This document shows, piece by piece, positions 35,663 through 43,370 of a stretch of 64,000 bases of DNA. Numbering within the stretch: the stretch's first letter is position 1; each line of letters begins with the position of its first letter. Both the position numbers and the translations under genes were made by a program. Source of the DNA: SZUA-35 sp037969565. GTDB lineage: Bacteria > Actinomycetota > Acidimicrobiia > Acidimicrobiales > SZUA-35. Where the stretch lies: NCBI GenBank assembly GCA_037969565.1, contig JBBKXQ010000161.1:18698-82697 (forward strand). The letters run 5' to 3'. Below the pieces are notes generated by a model. The model worked only from the letters and a program-made list of their open reading frames with translations. It made no database searches and was not told the origin of the DNA.

Positions 35663-37570
35663 ATGGAACTTTCATTTGTCTTCGCCGCACTGAAGCGCCG
35701 CTGGTGGGTTGTGCTGATCTTCGCCGAACTCGGCATCTTGCCGCTGCTGCTCGGTGGCGGACCGGTGCAGAGTGTCTATGAGGCAGAGGCTCGCCTCCAG
35801 GTCGTCGCTCCCGACGACTCACGCACGAGCGCGGCCCAACCCGACCGATACGTACTCAGCCAGATCGAGGTCTTGCAGGGACGCGAGATCGCCGAACAGG
35901 TAGCGGCGTCCCTCGGAAGCGAGGATGTCGGTGCGATTGCGCGGAGCAGTACCTTCGAGCACATCCCCGAAACCGACATCGTCGTGGTGAGCGTTCGCCA
36001 GAGCGAGCCGGAACGGGCCCAGTTGGTCGCACAAGCGATCACCGAGGTCTACATCAACAATCTGGTCGAGGGCGAGCAAGCGCGACGCACACCCGAACTC
36101 GAACGCTTCAGCCGCGAGCTCGACGAAGCCCGAATCAAGCTCGCCGACGTGAACGAGCGCATCAAGACCGCCTTCGCCCCGTACCTGAGCGCCTCCGCCG
36201 ATCAGCAGCGTCAGATTCCACCGGCCTCCGTGCTGGTTCCGAACGAAGAGGCCGAACAGCTTGCATTGCTGGCAGAGATCACCCGGGTGGAGCAACTACA
36301 AAGCAATTTGATCAACACACCGTCCGAGCTGAACACGTCGATCGTGCAGAACGCGAATCTCCCGACTTCTCAGATCACCGAATCCAGCGGCGTCTTCGAA
36401 CTTGCCTTCCTGGCCGGAATGACACTGCTCGGAATCGCGGTGGCGCTGCTCTGGGCCCGGTTCTCGCCCAAGATCCTGGATGAGCAGCACGCGTCGGAGA
36501 TTCTCGGCGTTCCTGTCGTGACCAGACTGAAGAAGTCGAAGTCGCTGAAGCAGGATCCCCTCATGGCCTTCACCAGGCTGCCTCAGGATCTCATCTCCAG
36601 CGTCGACCAGATTGCCGTCCAGGCCGAGGCGCTGGCCACGATCGATCGGCCGCTCACTGTGGCTGTCGTCGGCTCGCAACGGGGTTCGGCGGCGACCACC
36701 ACTGCGGTCGCCCTTGCCTCCCGCTTCGCCGCAGCGGAGTATTCGGTGCTCCTCGTCGACGCCGACCGACGGGATCCGTGGGTCACCGAGGTGTTCGGTG
36801 CCGGCGATCACGGCGGTATGGCTGCCCTGCTCGGCTTGTCGGACAAGGGAGTCGACCAGATCTTCACTCGCACGAGCGAACCCGACGTTCGAGTACTCGG
36901 GCTCAGTGGGAGCGGTGCCAATCTGCGGCGTGAAACGGCCCCCGCCCTCGTCGACGCCGCCCGCGAGGCGGCCGACATCGTGATCTTCGATGCTGGACCA
37001 CTTCTCGACGCGGCGTCCACCGTCGAGCTCTGCAATGTCGTCGATGCGATCGTTCTGGTGGTACCGCTCTCCGATGCTCGAGCCGACGATCTGGCCGTCG
37101 TGGCCCGTCAGCTCAGTCATGTCCGAGGTCGGGTGCTGCCCGTGCTCACGGCCACATCTCGCAACGCGGCATCACACGAACCTGTTGCCGTGAACCTCGG
37201 GGCCGACAGCTTCGCAGCAGACGGCGGGCTCGTCGCCACGGCCAGACAAGCGGTTGTTGCCGAGTCCGTGCCGAAGCCGGACCGCCGGGAGCGTTCGGCC
37301 AGTGAACGTCGGAAGAGCACCCGGGAATCAACGGTCAACGGTGACTCAGAGCGTCGGACCTCCGGTTCGGCCTTCGATGAGGACAAGGAGACCGCACCGG
37401 TGGCAACGGCGGTTGCTGCTCGCAAGCCAGCCGGCGGTTCGAGCTCGAAGCCTTCTGCTGAACCGAGTCAAGCCGATACCACGCGTGAGACTCCCACCAG
37501 GTCCGGTGAATCTGGCGGGAACCGGTCGGGATCGACCCCTCATCGCCCTGGTAGCCCCGACTCACCCTGA
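35663..37570 (+). CDS. Wzz/BY-kinase-like protein with degenerate P-loop
   Basis: A 635-residue chain-length/BY-kinase protein. A Wzz-type domain has two membrane helices (about residues 14-32 and 243-265) around a coiled-coil periplasmic part. The cytoplasmic half looks like a BY-kinase: Walker A' LLVDADRRD (363-371) and Walker B VIFDAGPLLDA are present, but the P-loop is SQRGSAATTT (338-347), with Thr345 in place of the ATP-binding lysine. The 120-residue Ser/Pro/Arg-rich tail has no tyrosine cluster. It therefore probably cannot phosphorylate itself and may be a structural or regulatory partner of the intact protein at 46646. Its ribosome site GGAG is well placed and preceded by a stable hairpin. 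Confidence 0.85.
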   Translation: MELSFVFAALKRRWWVVLIFAELGILPLLLGGGPVQSVYEAEARLQVVAPDDSRTSAAQPDRYVLSQIEVLQGREIAEQVAASLGSEDVGAIARSSTFEHIPETDIVVVSVRQSEPERAQLVAQAITEVYINNLVEGEQARRTPELERFSRELDEARIKLADVNERIKTAFAPYLSASADQQRQIPPASVLVPNEEAEQLALLAEITRVEQLQSNLINTPSELNTSIVQNANLPTSQITESSGVFELAFLAGMTLLGIAVALLWARFSPKILDEQHASEILGVPVVTRLKKSKSLKQDPLMAFTRLPQDLISSVDQIAVQAEALATIDRPLTVAVVGSQRGSAATTTAVALASRFAAAEYSVLLVDADRRDPWVTEVFGAGDHGGMAALLGLSDKGVDQIFTRTSEPDVRVLGLSGSGANLRRETAPALVDAAREAADIVIFDAGPLLDAASTVELCNVVDAIVLVVPLSDARADDLAVVARQLSHVRGRVLPVLTATSRNAASHEPVAVNLGADSFAADGGLVATARQAVVAESVPKPDRRERSASERRKSTRESTVNGDSERRTSGSAFDEDKETAPVATAVAARKPAGGSSSKPSAEPSQADTTRETPTRSGESGGNRSGSTPHRPGSPDSP

Positions 37571-37612
37571 CCGAATACGTCGTCCGTCGACACTGAACCC
37601 ACGAACCCGTAG

Positions 37613-37631
37613 ACACCTCGACCTCAGGTGT
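37613..37631 (+). promoter_or_regulatory. Small inverted repeat before rfbF
   Basis: ACACCT and AGGTGT pair perfectly around a 7-base loop, 30 bases before the rfbF start and 43 bases after the preceding stop. It could be a weak terminator or an operator; no T-tract follows. Confidence 0.3.
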
Positions 37632-37661
37632 ACGTTGATTCGGCGAAAGTAGACCAAGATC

Positions 37662-38480
37662 ATGACAAACAACTCCGACCCGGTGACGATCGACCCGACC
37701 GACATTCCCGTTGTCATTCTTTGTGGTGGGCAGGGCACGCGGATCCGGGAGGCGTCGGAGAAACTGCCGAAGCCGCTCATCGACATCGGTGGCCAGCCCG
37801 TGCTCTGGCACATCATGAAGACCTACCGGACCCACGGGTTCCGTCGGTTCATTCTCTGCCTCGGCTACAAGGCTTGGGACATCAAGGAATACTTCCTTCG
37901 CTACCAGGAGAACGTGTCCGACTTCACCATCAACGTGGCGACGGGTGCCGGTCCCCGCTTCCACGAGCGTGCAGAGCTCGACGATTGGGAAGTGAGCCTG
38001 GTCGACACCGGTATGGAAACCGGGACGGGCGGCAGGTTGGCTCGCGTCGCGCATCTCCTCGACCAGCCCTATTTCATGGTCAGCTACGGCGATGGAGTCG
38101 GCGGTGTCGATCTCTCTGGCGAACTGAACCAACTGGCGAACAAGCCGAACCTCATGGCGATGGTCACCGGTGTTCACCCCACGAGTCGTTACGGCGAATT
38201 GCACACCGAGGAAGACCGGGTCGTCGATTTTGCCGAGAAACTCCCGTCCGATGGTTGGGTGTCGGCAGGGTTTTTCGCCTTTCGAGCCGAGTTTCTCCAG
38301 CGCTTGCTTCCCGACCCGAGTCATTTCTTCGAACAGGGGCCGATGCAGGATCTCGCGCGAGAGAATCGTCTCGGCTTGTGGGAGCACCGCGGATTCTGGA
38401 TGGGAATGGACACCTATCGGGAGTACGTGGCACTCAACCGGCTCTGGGCCGACGGGCAAGCCGAGTGGAAGATCTGGTGA
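37662..38480 (+). CDS. rfbF: Glucose-1-phosphate cytidylyltransferase
   Basis: Makes CDP-glucose from CTP and glucose-1-phosphate, the first step of CDP-6-deoxyhexose synthesis. The nucleotidyltransferase signature is VVILCGGQGTRIREASEKLP followed by KPLIDIGGQPVLWHIMKTY; YGDGVGGVD is the metal-binding motif, and FWMGMDTYREY closes the enzyme. It has 272 residues against about 257 in Salmonella RfbF, with a short N-terminal extension. The partner dehydratase rfbG lies 2.8 kb downstream, separated by two phosphoglycosyltransferases on the other strand. A TAGACC hexamer lies six bases before the ATG. Confidence 0.95.
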   Translation: MTNNSDPVTIDPTDIPVVILCGGQGTRIREASEKLPKPLIDIGGQPVLWHIMKTYRTHGFRRFILCLGYKAWDIKEYFLRYQENVSDFTINVATGAGPRFHERAELDDWEVSLVDTGMETGTGGRLARVAHLLDQPYFMVSYGDGVGGVDLSGELNQLANKPNLMAMVTGVHPTSRYGELHTEEDRVVDFAEKLPSDGWVSAGFFAFRAEFLQRLLPDPSHFFEQGPMQDLARENRLGLWEHRGFWMGMDTYREYVALNRLWADGQAEWKIW

Positions 38481-38497
38481 CGGGGGCCTGATCGGCG

Positions 38498-39160
38498 TCA
38501 GCTACCCGTGCCCCGGGCCACGACGAGGATGGTTCGAAGGAGCAACATGACGTCGGCTCGGAAGGTCACGGCGTCGGCGTAAGCGGCATCCAACGGCAGG
38601 CCGGGTTGAAGGTCGCCTTTTCGGCGCAGTTCGGAGACCTGGTAGGGACCGGTGAGTCCGGGCCGCACCGTGTGTCGGGCATGAGCCTTGAAATCCGCAG
38701 TTGCGACCGACTCGAGTTCGGGACGAGGACCGACGAGCGACATGTCACCTCGCAGAACATTCCACAGCTGGGGAATCTCGTCGAGACTGAACTTTCGGGC
38801 GATACGCCCCGCTGAGGTATGGCGGGGATCGTGCCGACTCTTGTGAGTGGATCGGCGCTCCGGTCCGTCGAATTCGGGATCGAGGGTTTCCCGCCGGCTC
38901 GACTCCATGGTTCGCAGCTTGAGCATGCTGAACACTTGGCCGTGTTGACCGACACGGCGCTGGTGGAGAAGTAAACCGGGCCCTAGCTGTAGCCACAAGG
39001 CCGCGAACACGAGTGCGAACACGGGAAAGATCAGCAGGAGAACGAATCCCGATACGGCGATGTCGAGAAGGCGTTTGCCCCAACGGCCGTACCACTGTCG
39101 TGTTTTTCCGATGGAGAACGCTTGCGTCGTGGTCTGCTCTGTTTGTTCAATCAAGGACAT
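38498..39160 (-). CDS. Small monotopic phosphoglycosyltransferase
   Basis: A 220-residue polyprenyl-phosphate sugar-1-phosphate transferase. A re-entrant membrane helix (LLDIAVSGFVLLLIFPVF) is followed by the basic KLRTM motif, the catalytic Asp-Glu pair in FSLDEIPQLWNVLRGDMSLVGPRPE, and the RPGLTG strand. This is the minimal PglC-like class, which loads the first sugar phosphate onto undecaprenyl phosphate. An unusual charged insert lies after KLRTM (Ser/Arg/His-rich, about 30 residues). A full-length paralogue is encoded 143 bases upstream on the same strand. Confidence 0.9.
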   Translation of the reverse strand: MSLIEQTEQTTTQAFSIGKTRQWYGRWGKRLLDIAVSGFVLLLIFPVFALVFAALWLQLGPGLLLHQRRVGQHGQVFSMLKLRTMESSRRETLDPEFDGPERRSTHKSRHDPRHTSAGRIARKFSLDEIPQLWNVLRGDMSLVGPRPELESVATADFKAHARHTVRPGLTGPYQVSELRRKGDLQPGLPLDAAYADAVTFRADVMLLLRTILVVARGTGS

Positions 39161-39303
39161 TCAGGTGCTCCACTCGGCGCCGCGGCTGGCAAGAGTATGG
39201 CAAACGGTGGGCCAGAAGGAAACAAAACCGAGATGGCTCCGGACCACGGCCGAATTCTCCGACCCGGCGCCGGCCGCGACACAAGTCAGAACAACGACCG
39301 AAC

Positions 39304-40902
39304 TCAGCGGTCGATTGGCGCAGAGTTCGATGACTCGATTCGAGGTGTTGGCTCGACCCGTGACCCGGAACCGTGCTCGGCAACGAGTCGGGCGGTGGTG
39401 CGTTCCCGCAGGTCGATCACGGTGCTCGAGGCGGTCGGAGCCGCTTGCTCAGTCATCGAATTCGGGAAGAATCGGCGGAGTGGGAGCACGGCGCCACTCA
39501 CGATCAGTTGCTCGACGGTAGCCAAGAGGATCCGGAGGTCGAGGCCCAGGGTCCAGTTCTCGACATAGTGGAGGTCGAGCCGGCGGTAGGCGCTGAAACT
39601 GGAGTTCCGCCGTGCCTCGACCTGCCACAGACCCGTGATTCCGGGGCGCACATCGAATCGGGCCCGGTGTTCGTCATCGAACGCCTGCTCTTCCTCGATC
39701 AGAGCCGGACGGGGACCGACCAGGCTCATCTGCCCGCGGAGCACGTTGATCAGTTGCGGGAGTTCATCGATCGAGGTTTCGCGAATGAAACGGCCGACCT
39801 TGGTGATGCGAGGGTCGTTGTCGACCTTGAACAAAGGACCAGAGCGCTCGTTCTCGCCCTCGAGTTCGCTCTTCAGTTCCTCGGCGTCTGGCACCATCGA
39901 CCGGAATTTGATCATCTCGAAGAACTGCGAGCGCCGTCCAGCTCGCGGCTGCTTGAAGAGGATCGGACCGCCATCTTCCACCTTGATGGCCATTGCGGTG
40001 AGGATGAGTACAGGGCTGACGATGATGAGGGCCACGATGGCACCGATGACGTCGATGATCCGTTTGATCGCCCGCTGCCAAGCCGGCGGTTCATTGGCGC
40101 TCATCACGACGATGGGTTCGTGGGCCAGGGAACGAACTTCGAAGCGACCGTCCCAGAGTCGGCTGACACCGGTGGAGAGGTTGACGTCGAATCCGGCATC
40201 GAAGAGGACCGACGTGATCGAGCGGAACTGCTCACCTCGGAAGCCGGTGGGTGTGACGATGGCGGATCGAGTTTGGTGGACATGCATCAGCTCGACGAGG
40301 CGGCTGGTCGGCCCGAGCCAGAGATGTTCGAGTTGGTACTTCTCGGCCACCGGAAGATGGCCGACGAGACCGACGAGTCGGAAACGCGATTCAGGGTGAT
40401 CGAGGATGACCTCGGCCAGCTCACCGGCTTCCTTACCCGAACCCACGATGATGACAGGCTCGAGATGATTGTGCGGACTCAATTCGGCGCCGAGGCGCCG
40501 AATCATGCCTCTGGCCAGGATGAGAACCGAGGCCGAGGTGAAGACACCAACCAGGATCTCCCAGGCGCCGATGCGCCAATCGAGGAAGGCCACCACCACG
40601 ACCGCAATGGCGGCACCGGCCAGAATGCCGCCGAGCAAGCGCGAAATTTCATCGGTGCGGGGGAGTGTCGGGCACATCTGGTAGAGGGCAGCGCGCTCGA
40701 ACATGACCATCGTTGCGACTACTGCGATGCCGACGAGGATCCAGGAGTGGCTCGTCATCCGCGTACCCGGCGTGGTGATGTTCGTGAGCACGAAGCTCGT
40801 CGCCCACGCCGCGAACAGCGACACCAGGTCGACCAGACGCATCCGAATACCCGGCCACGCTTTGCGATTTTCGACGTGTCTCACCGCTGATCCATCTTTC
40901 AC
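39304..40902 (-). CDS. Large polyprenyl glycosylphosphotransferase (WbaP/WcaJ type)
   Basis: A 532-residue initiating enzyme: four or five N-terminal membrane helices, a Rossmann-like CoA-binding-type domain (EPVIIVGSGKEAGELAEVI) and the C-terminal catalytic domain with KFRSMV, the catalytic pair in TSIDELPQLINVLRGQMSLVGPRPA and VRPGITGLWQ. It starts repeat-unit synthesis on undecaprenyl phosphate. The GTG at 40902 has GGAG very close and is preceded by an 11-bp repeat array. With the small paralogue it suggests two lipid-linked starts or two polymers. Confidence 0.92.
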   Translation of the reverse strand: MKDGSAVRHVENRKAWPGIRMRLVDLVSLFAAWATSFVLTNITTPGTRMTSHSWILVGIAVVATMVMFERAALYQMCPTLPRTDEISRLLGGILAGAAIAVVVVAFLDWRIGAWEILVGVFTSASVLILARGMIRRLGAELSPHNHLEPVIIVGSGKEAGELAEVILDHPESRFRLVGLVGHLPVAEKYQLEHLWLGPTSRLVELMHVHQTRSAIVTPTGFRGEQFRSITSVLFDAGFDVNLSTGVSRLWDGRFEVRSLAHEPIVVMSANEPPAWQRAIKRIIDVIGAIVALIIVSPVLILTAMAIKVEDGGPILFKQPRAGRRSQFFEMIKFRSMVPDAEELKSELEGENERSGPLFKVDNDPRITKVGRFIRETSIDELPQLINVLRGQMSLVGPRPALIEEEQAFDDEHRARFDVRPGITGLWQVEARRNSSFSAYRRLDLHYVENWTLGLDLRILLATVEQLIVSGAVLPLRRFFPNSMTEQAAPTASSTVIDLRERTTARLVAEHGSGSRVEPTPRIESSNSAPIDR

Positions 40903-41257
40903 CGCTCCGCTCGCACTCTGCTCACACTCTGCTCACACGCTGCTCACCAAAGATGCTCTTCGTGTTCGCCCGCTGCGAACGTCGAAGTCATTGCTTGCTG
41001 TGGGTGTCCTCGGCACCGTACGCCACCGTGCCTCGAGCTTCGAGGAGCCGGGTGGTTTCACCCATCCGCTCTCACGCCCACTCATCTCGGGGCAGTTCTC
41101 GCATCGTAACGCTCGATCCTGTGGGGTATCCGGACCGTTACGCAGAGTTCTAAGCTCGACGCAGATTCGTGACGAAAGAGACGTATGAACAGAGCGATTG
41201 GGTCCGACAACGATCGGCGCCATCCCCGAAGAATTTCCGGCTGCGATCGGGGTCCCG
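40903..41257. other. 355-base divergent control region
   Basis: No gene is supported. It separates the leftward phosphoglycosyltransferase from the rightward rfbG and must hold their promoters. Its left end carries the 11-bp repeat array; the rest has no strong hairpin or clear -35/-10 pair. An in-frame TTG at 41198 could lengthen RfbG by 20 residues, but these do not match the family. Confidence 0.5.
40904..40947. repeat. 11-bp tandem repeats before a phosphoglycosyltransferase
   Basis: ACTCTGCTCAC (40915-40925), ACTCTGCTCAC (40926-40936) and ACGCTGCTCAC (40937-40947) are in tandem, with a weaker fourth copy at 40904-40914. They begin right behind the GTG start at 40902 of the leftward gene. 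The 11-base period is close to one helical turn, as for multiple protein-binding half-sites. Confidence 0.75.
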
Positions 41258-42382
41258 ATGTTCGGTGAGGTCTACGACGGAAAGCGTGTACTCGTGACCG
41301 GCCACACCGGCTTCAAGGGATCGTGGCTCACGAGTTGGCTCCTGAAGCTCGGTGCGACGGTTTGTGGCGTGTCGGATCAGATTCCTACCGAGCCGTCGAT
41401 GTTCGTCGAGCTGGGCCTGGAGAAGCTGATCGAGCACCATTTCTGCGACATTCGGGACCTCGACGCCGTGCGTTCGATCGTGCACGACTTCCAGCCCGAC
41501 TTTCTGTTCCACCTCGCCGCCCAACCAATCGTGTCGGTTTCCTACGCCGAGCCGCTCGACACCATCACCACGAACGTGTTGGGAACGGCCCACCTCCTCG
41601 AGACGCTTCGCACCTTGACCAATCCCTGTACGGCTGTGTTCATCACGTCCGACAAGGCCTACGAGAATGTCGAATGGGAGTGGGGCTACAAAGAAACCGA
41701 CCCGGTCGGCGGCCGCGACATCTACAGCGGCTCGAAGGGCGCAGCCGAAATCATCTTTCACGCCTACCAGTGGTCGTTCTTCAATCGGTCTGGTGACGAC
41801 GACCCCACGGCGCACATCCGGCTCGCCACGGGTCGCGCCGGCAACGTCATCGGCGGAGGCGACTGGGCCAAGGATCGAATCGTGGTCGACTGCATGAGGA
41901 GCTGGTCCGAAGGCAAGTCGGTGGAGATCCGGAGCCCCTCGGCCACGCGCCCCTGGCAGCACGTGCTCGAGCCGCTGAGCGGCTACTTGGCCCTTGGCCA
42001 GCAACTCCATCTCGATGCCGACCTCCATGGTGAGTCGTTCAACTTCGGCCCTCGAGCCGAGAAGAATCGGACGGTTCTGGATCTCTTGGCTGATCTCAGC
42101 CAACACTGGAATTTCGACTCGGTGGACGCCGCTTACCGCGTGACCGGCAATGTGCCGTTTCACGAAGCCGGGTTGCTCAAGCTGAACTGTGACAAAGCGC
42201 TGTTTCATCTGAACTGGCAGGCCACACTCTTCTACGACGAACTGGTCCGTTTCGTCAGCGAGTGGTACTACGCCTTCTATCGGGGCGGTGTCGACATGTA
42301 TCAAACGACCATGGATCAGATCGCTGAGTACGAGAAATCCGCGTCGGGCCGCAACATGGCCTGGGCCAACGAGGTCTCGTGA
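41258..42382 (+). CDS. rfbG: CDP-glucose 4,6-dehydratase
   Basis: Converts CDP-glucose to CDP-4-keto-6-deoxyglucose. An extended SDR of 374 residues with NAD motif VLVTGHTGFKGSWL, FHLAAQPIVSVSY, FITSDKAYEN and the catalytic DIYSGSKGAAE (YxxxK). GNVIGGGDWAKDRIVVDC and RPWQHVLEP are diagnostic for RfbG rather than RmlB. The ATG at 41258 starts the conserved segment. The next gene overlaps by four bases (GTGA), and the two cupin genes after it are also overlapped, making a coupled three-gene unit. Confidence 0.95.
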   Translation: MFGEVYDGKRVLVTGHTGFKGSWLTSWLLKLGATVCGVSDQIPTEPSMFVELGLEKLIEHHFCDIRDLDAVRSIVHDFQPDFLFHLAAQPIVSVSYAEPLDTITTNVLGTAHLLETLRTLTNPCTAVFITSDKAYENVEWEWGYKETDPVGGRDIYSGSKGAAEIIFHAYQWSFFNRSGDDDPTAHIRLATGRAGNVIGGGDWAKDRIVVDCMRSWSEGKSVEIRSPSATRPWQHVLEPLSGYLALGQQLHLDADLHGESFNFGPRAEKNRTVLDLLADLSQHWNFDSVDAAYRVTGNVPFHEAGLLKLNCDKALFHLNWQATLFYDELVRFVSEWYYAFYRGGVDMYQTTMDQIAEYEKSASGRNMAWANEVS

Positions 42383-42837
42383 CGAGCGAATTCCGACCAC
42401 TCCCAGGCATGAGCGTGACGCCGCTCGCCCGAATCGAGAACCCCAAGGGCGATCTCTACCACGCCCTCAAATCGTCGGAGGACAGTTTCTCGTCATTTGG
42501 TGAGGCGTATTTCACCACGGTGGGAGTCGGTGAGGTCAAGGGTTGGAAGCGTCATTCGGTGATGCGTCTCAATCTCGTGGTGCCCGCCGGATCGGTGACG
42601 TTCTGTGTCCGCGAGCCTCGATCCGCCCGCACGGCTTCGATCACGATCGACTCGGCGAATTACGTACGCTTGACGGTCGAGCCAGGTCTGTGGATGGCCT
42701 TCAAAGGCAACGGCCAGGGGCTGAACCTCGTGCTCAATCTGGCATCGATCGAGCACGATCCGAGCGAAGTCGAGAGTGCAGACCTGGACACCTTCGACTT
42801 CGTCGAAGATGAGTCTGCATCGGGAGACCACCGTTGA
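42379..42837 (+). CDS. RmlC-like cupin protein, small
   Basis: A 152-residue protein related to sugar-nucleotide epimerases of the RmlC cupin fold: VGVGEVKGWKRHSVMRLNLVV is the cupin strand pair with the family Trp-x-x-His, and the region LWMAFKGNG lines the pocket. It lacks a clear second catalytic residue, so it may be an isomerase, a 3-epimerase or a partner of the next protein. GTGA overlap with rfbG and TTGA overlap with the next gene place it firmly in the CDP-sugar pathway. Confidence 0.75.
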   Translation: MTSEFRPLPGMSVTPLARIENPKGDLYHALKSSEDSFSSFGEAYFTTVGVGEVKGWKRHSVMRLNLVVPAGSVTFCVREPRSARTASITIDSANYVRLTVEPGLWMAFKGNGQGLNLVLNLASIEHDPSEVESADLDTFDFVEDESASGDHR

Positions 42838-43361
42838 TCTTCGAGCCAACCGCCATCGAGGGGGTGGTGATCGTCGATCTCGAGCCTCGTGGCGACGAGC
42901 GGGGGTTCTTCTCCCGCATCTTCTGTGTCGAGGAGTTCGAGGCCCAGGGGCTCACCGCTCCGGCTCAGCAGGGGAATCTGAGTTTCACCGCACTGGCGGG
43001 AACGGTCCGCGGCATCCATTGGCAAACGGGCGCCGCAGCGGAGGCGAAACTGTTCCGGTGCATCAGGGGCGCGATGTTCGACGTGGCGGTCGACGTCCGT
43101 CGTGACTCACCGACCTATCTCACTCATGTCGCAGTCGAGCTCAGTGCCCACAACCGCCGATCGCTCTACCTGGGCGAGGGCATTGCCCACGGCTTTCAAA
43201 CTCTGCTGCCCGACACCGAAGCCCTGTATCTCGTGAGCGAGCCTCATGAGGCCGAGGCGGAACGAGGAATCCGCCCGACCGATCCCAAGCTCGGGATCGA
43301 CTGGCCGATGACGATCGCCGATCTGTCGGTGAAGGACCAAGCCTGGCCTCTGCTGGACTGA
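42834..43361 (+). CDS. RmlC-family NDP-4-keto-6-deoxysugar 3,5-epimerase
   Basis: A 175-residue cupin epimerase with the full family pattern: DERGFFSRIF, TVRGIHWQ carrying the catalytic His, LFRCIRGAMFDVAVDVRRDSPTY, GIAHGFQTL, ALYLVSEPH with a Tyr near the catalytic position, and ERGIRPTDPKLGIDWP. Normally this acts on dTDP-4-keto-6-deoxyglucose; here it sits in a CDP-sugar operon, so a CDP-linked substrate is inferred. The TTG start overlaps the previous stop and has GGGAG eight bases upstream. Confidence 0.88.
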   Translation: MIFEPTAIEGVVIVDLEPRGDERGFFSRIFCVEEFEAQGLTAPAQQGNLSFTALAGTVRGIHWQTGAAAEAKLFRCIRGAMFDVAVDVRRDSPTYLTHVAVELSAHNRRSLYLGEGIAHGFQTLLPDTEALYLVSEPHEAEAERGIRPTDPKLGIDWPMTIADLSVKDQAWPLLD

Positions 43362-43370
43362 GACGAACCT

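Noticed and set aside
39373..40890. 505-residue open frame opposite the large phosphoglycosyltransferase
   Set aside because: Antisense shadow rich in Asp/Glu/His; the opposite strand has a complete motif set.
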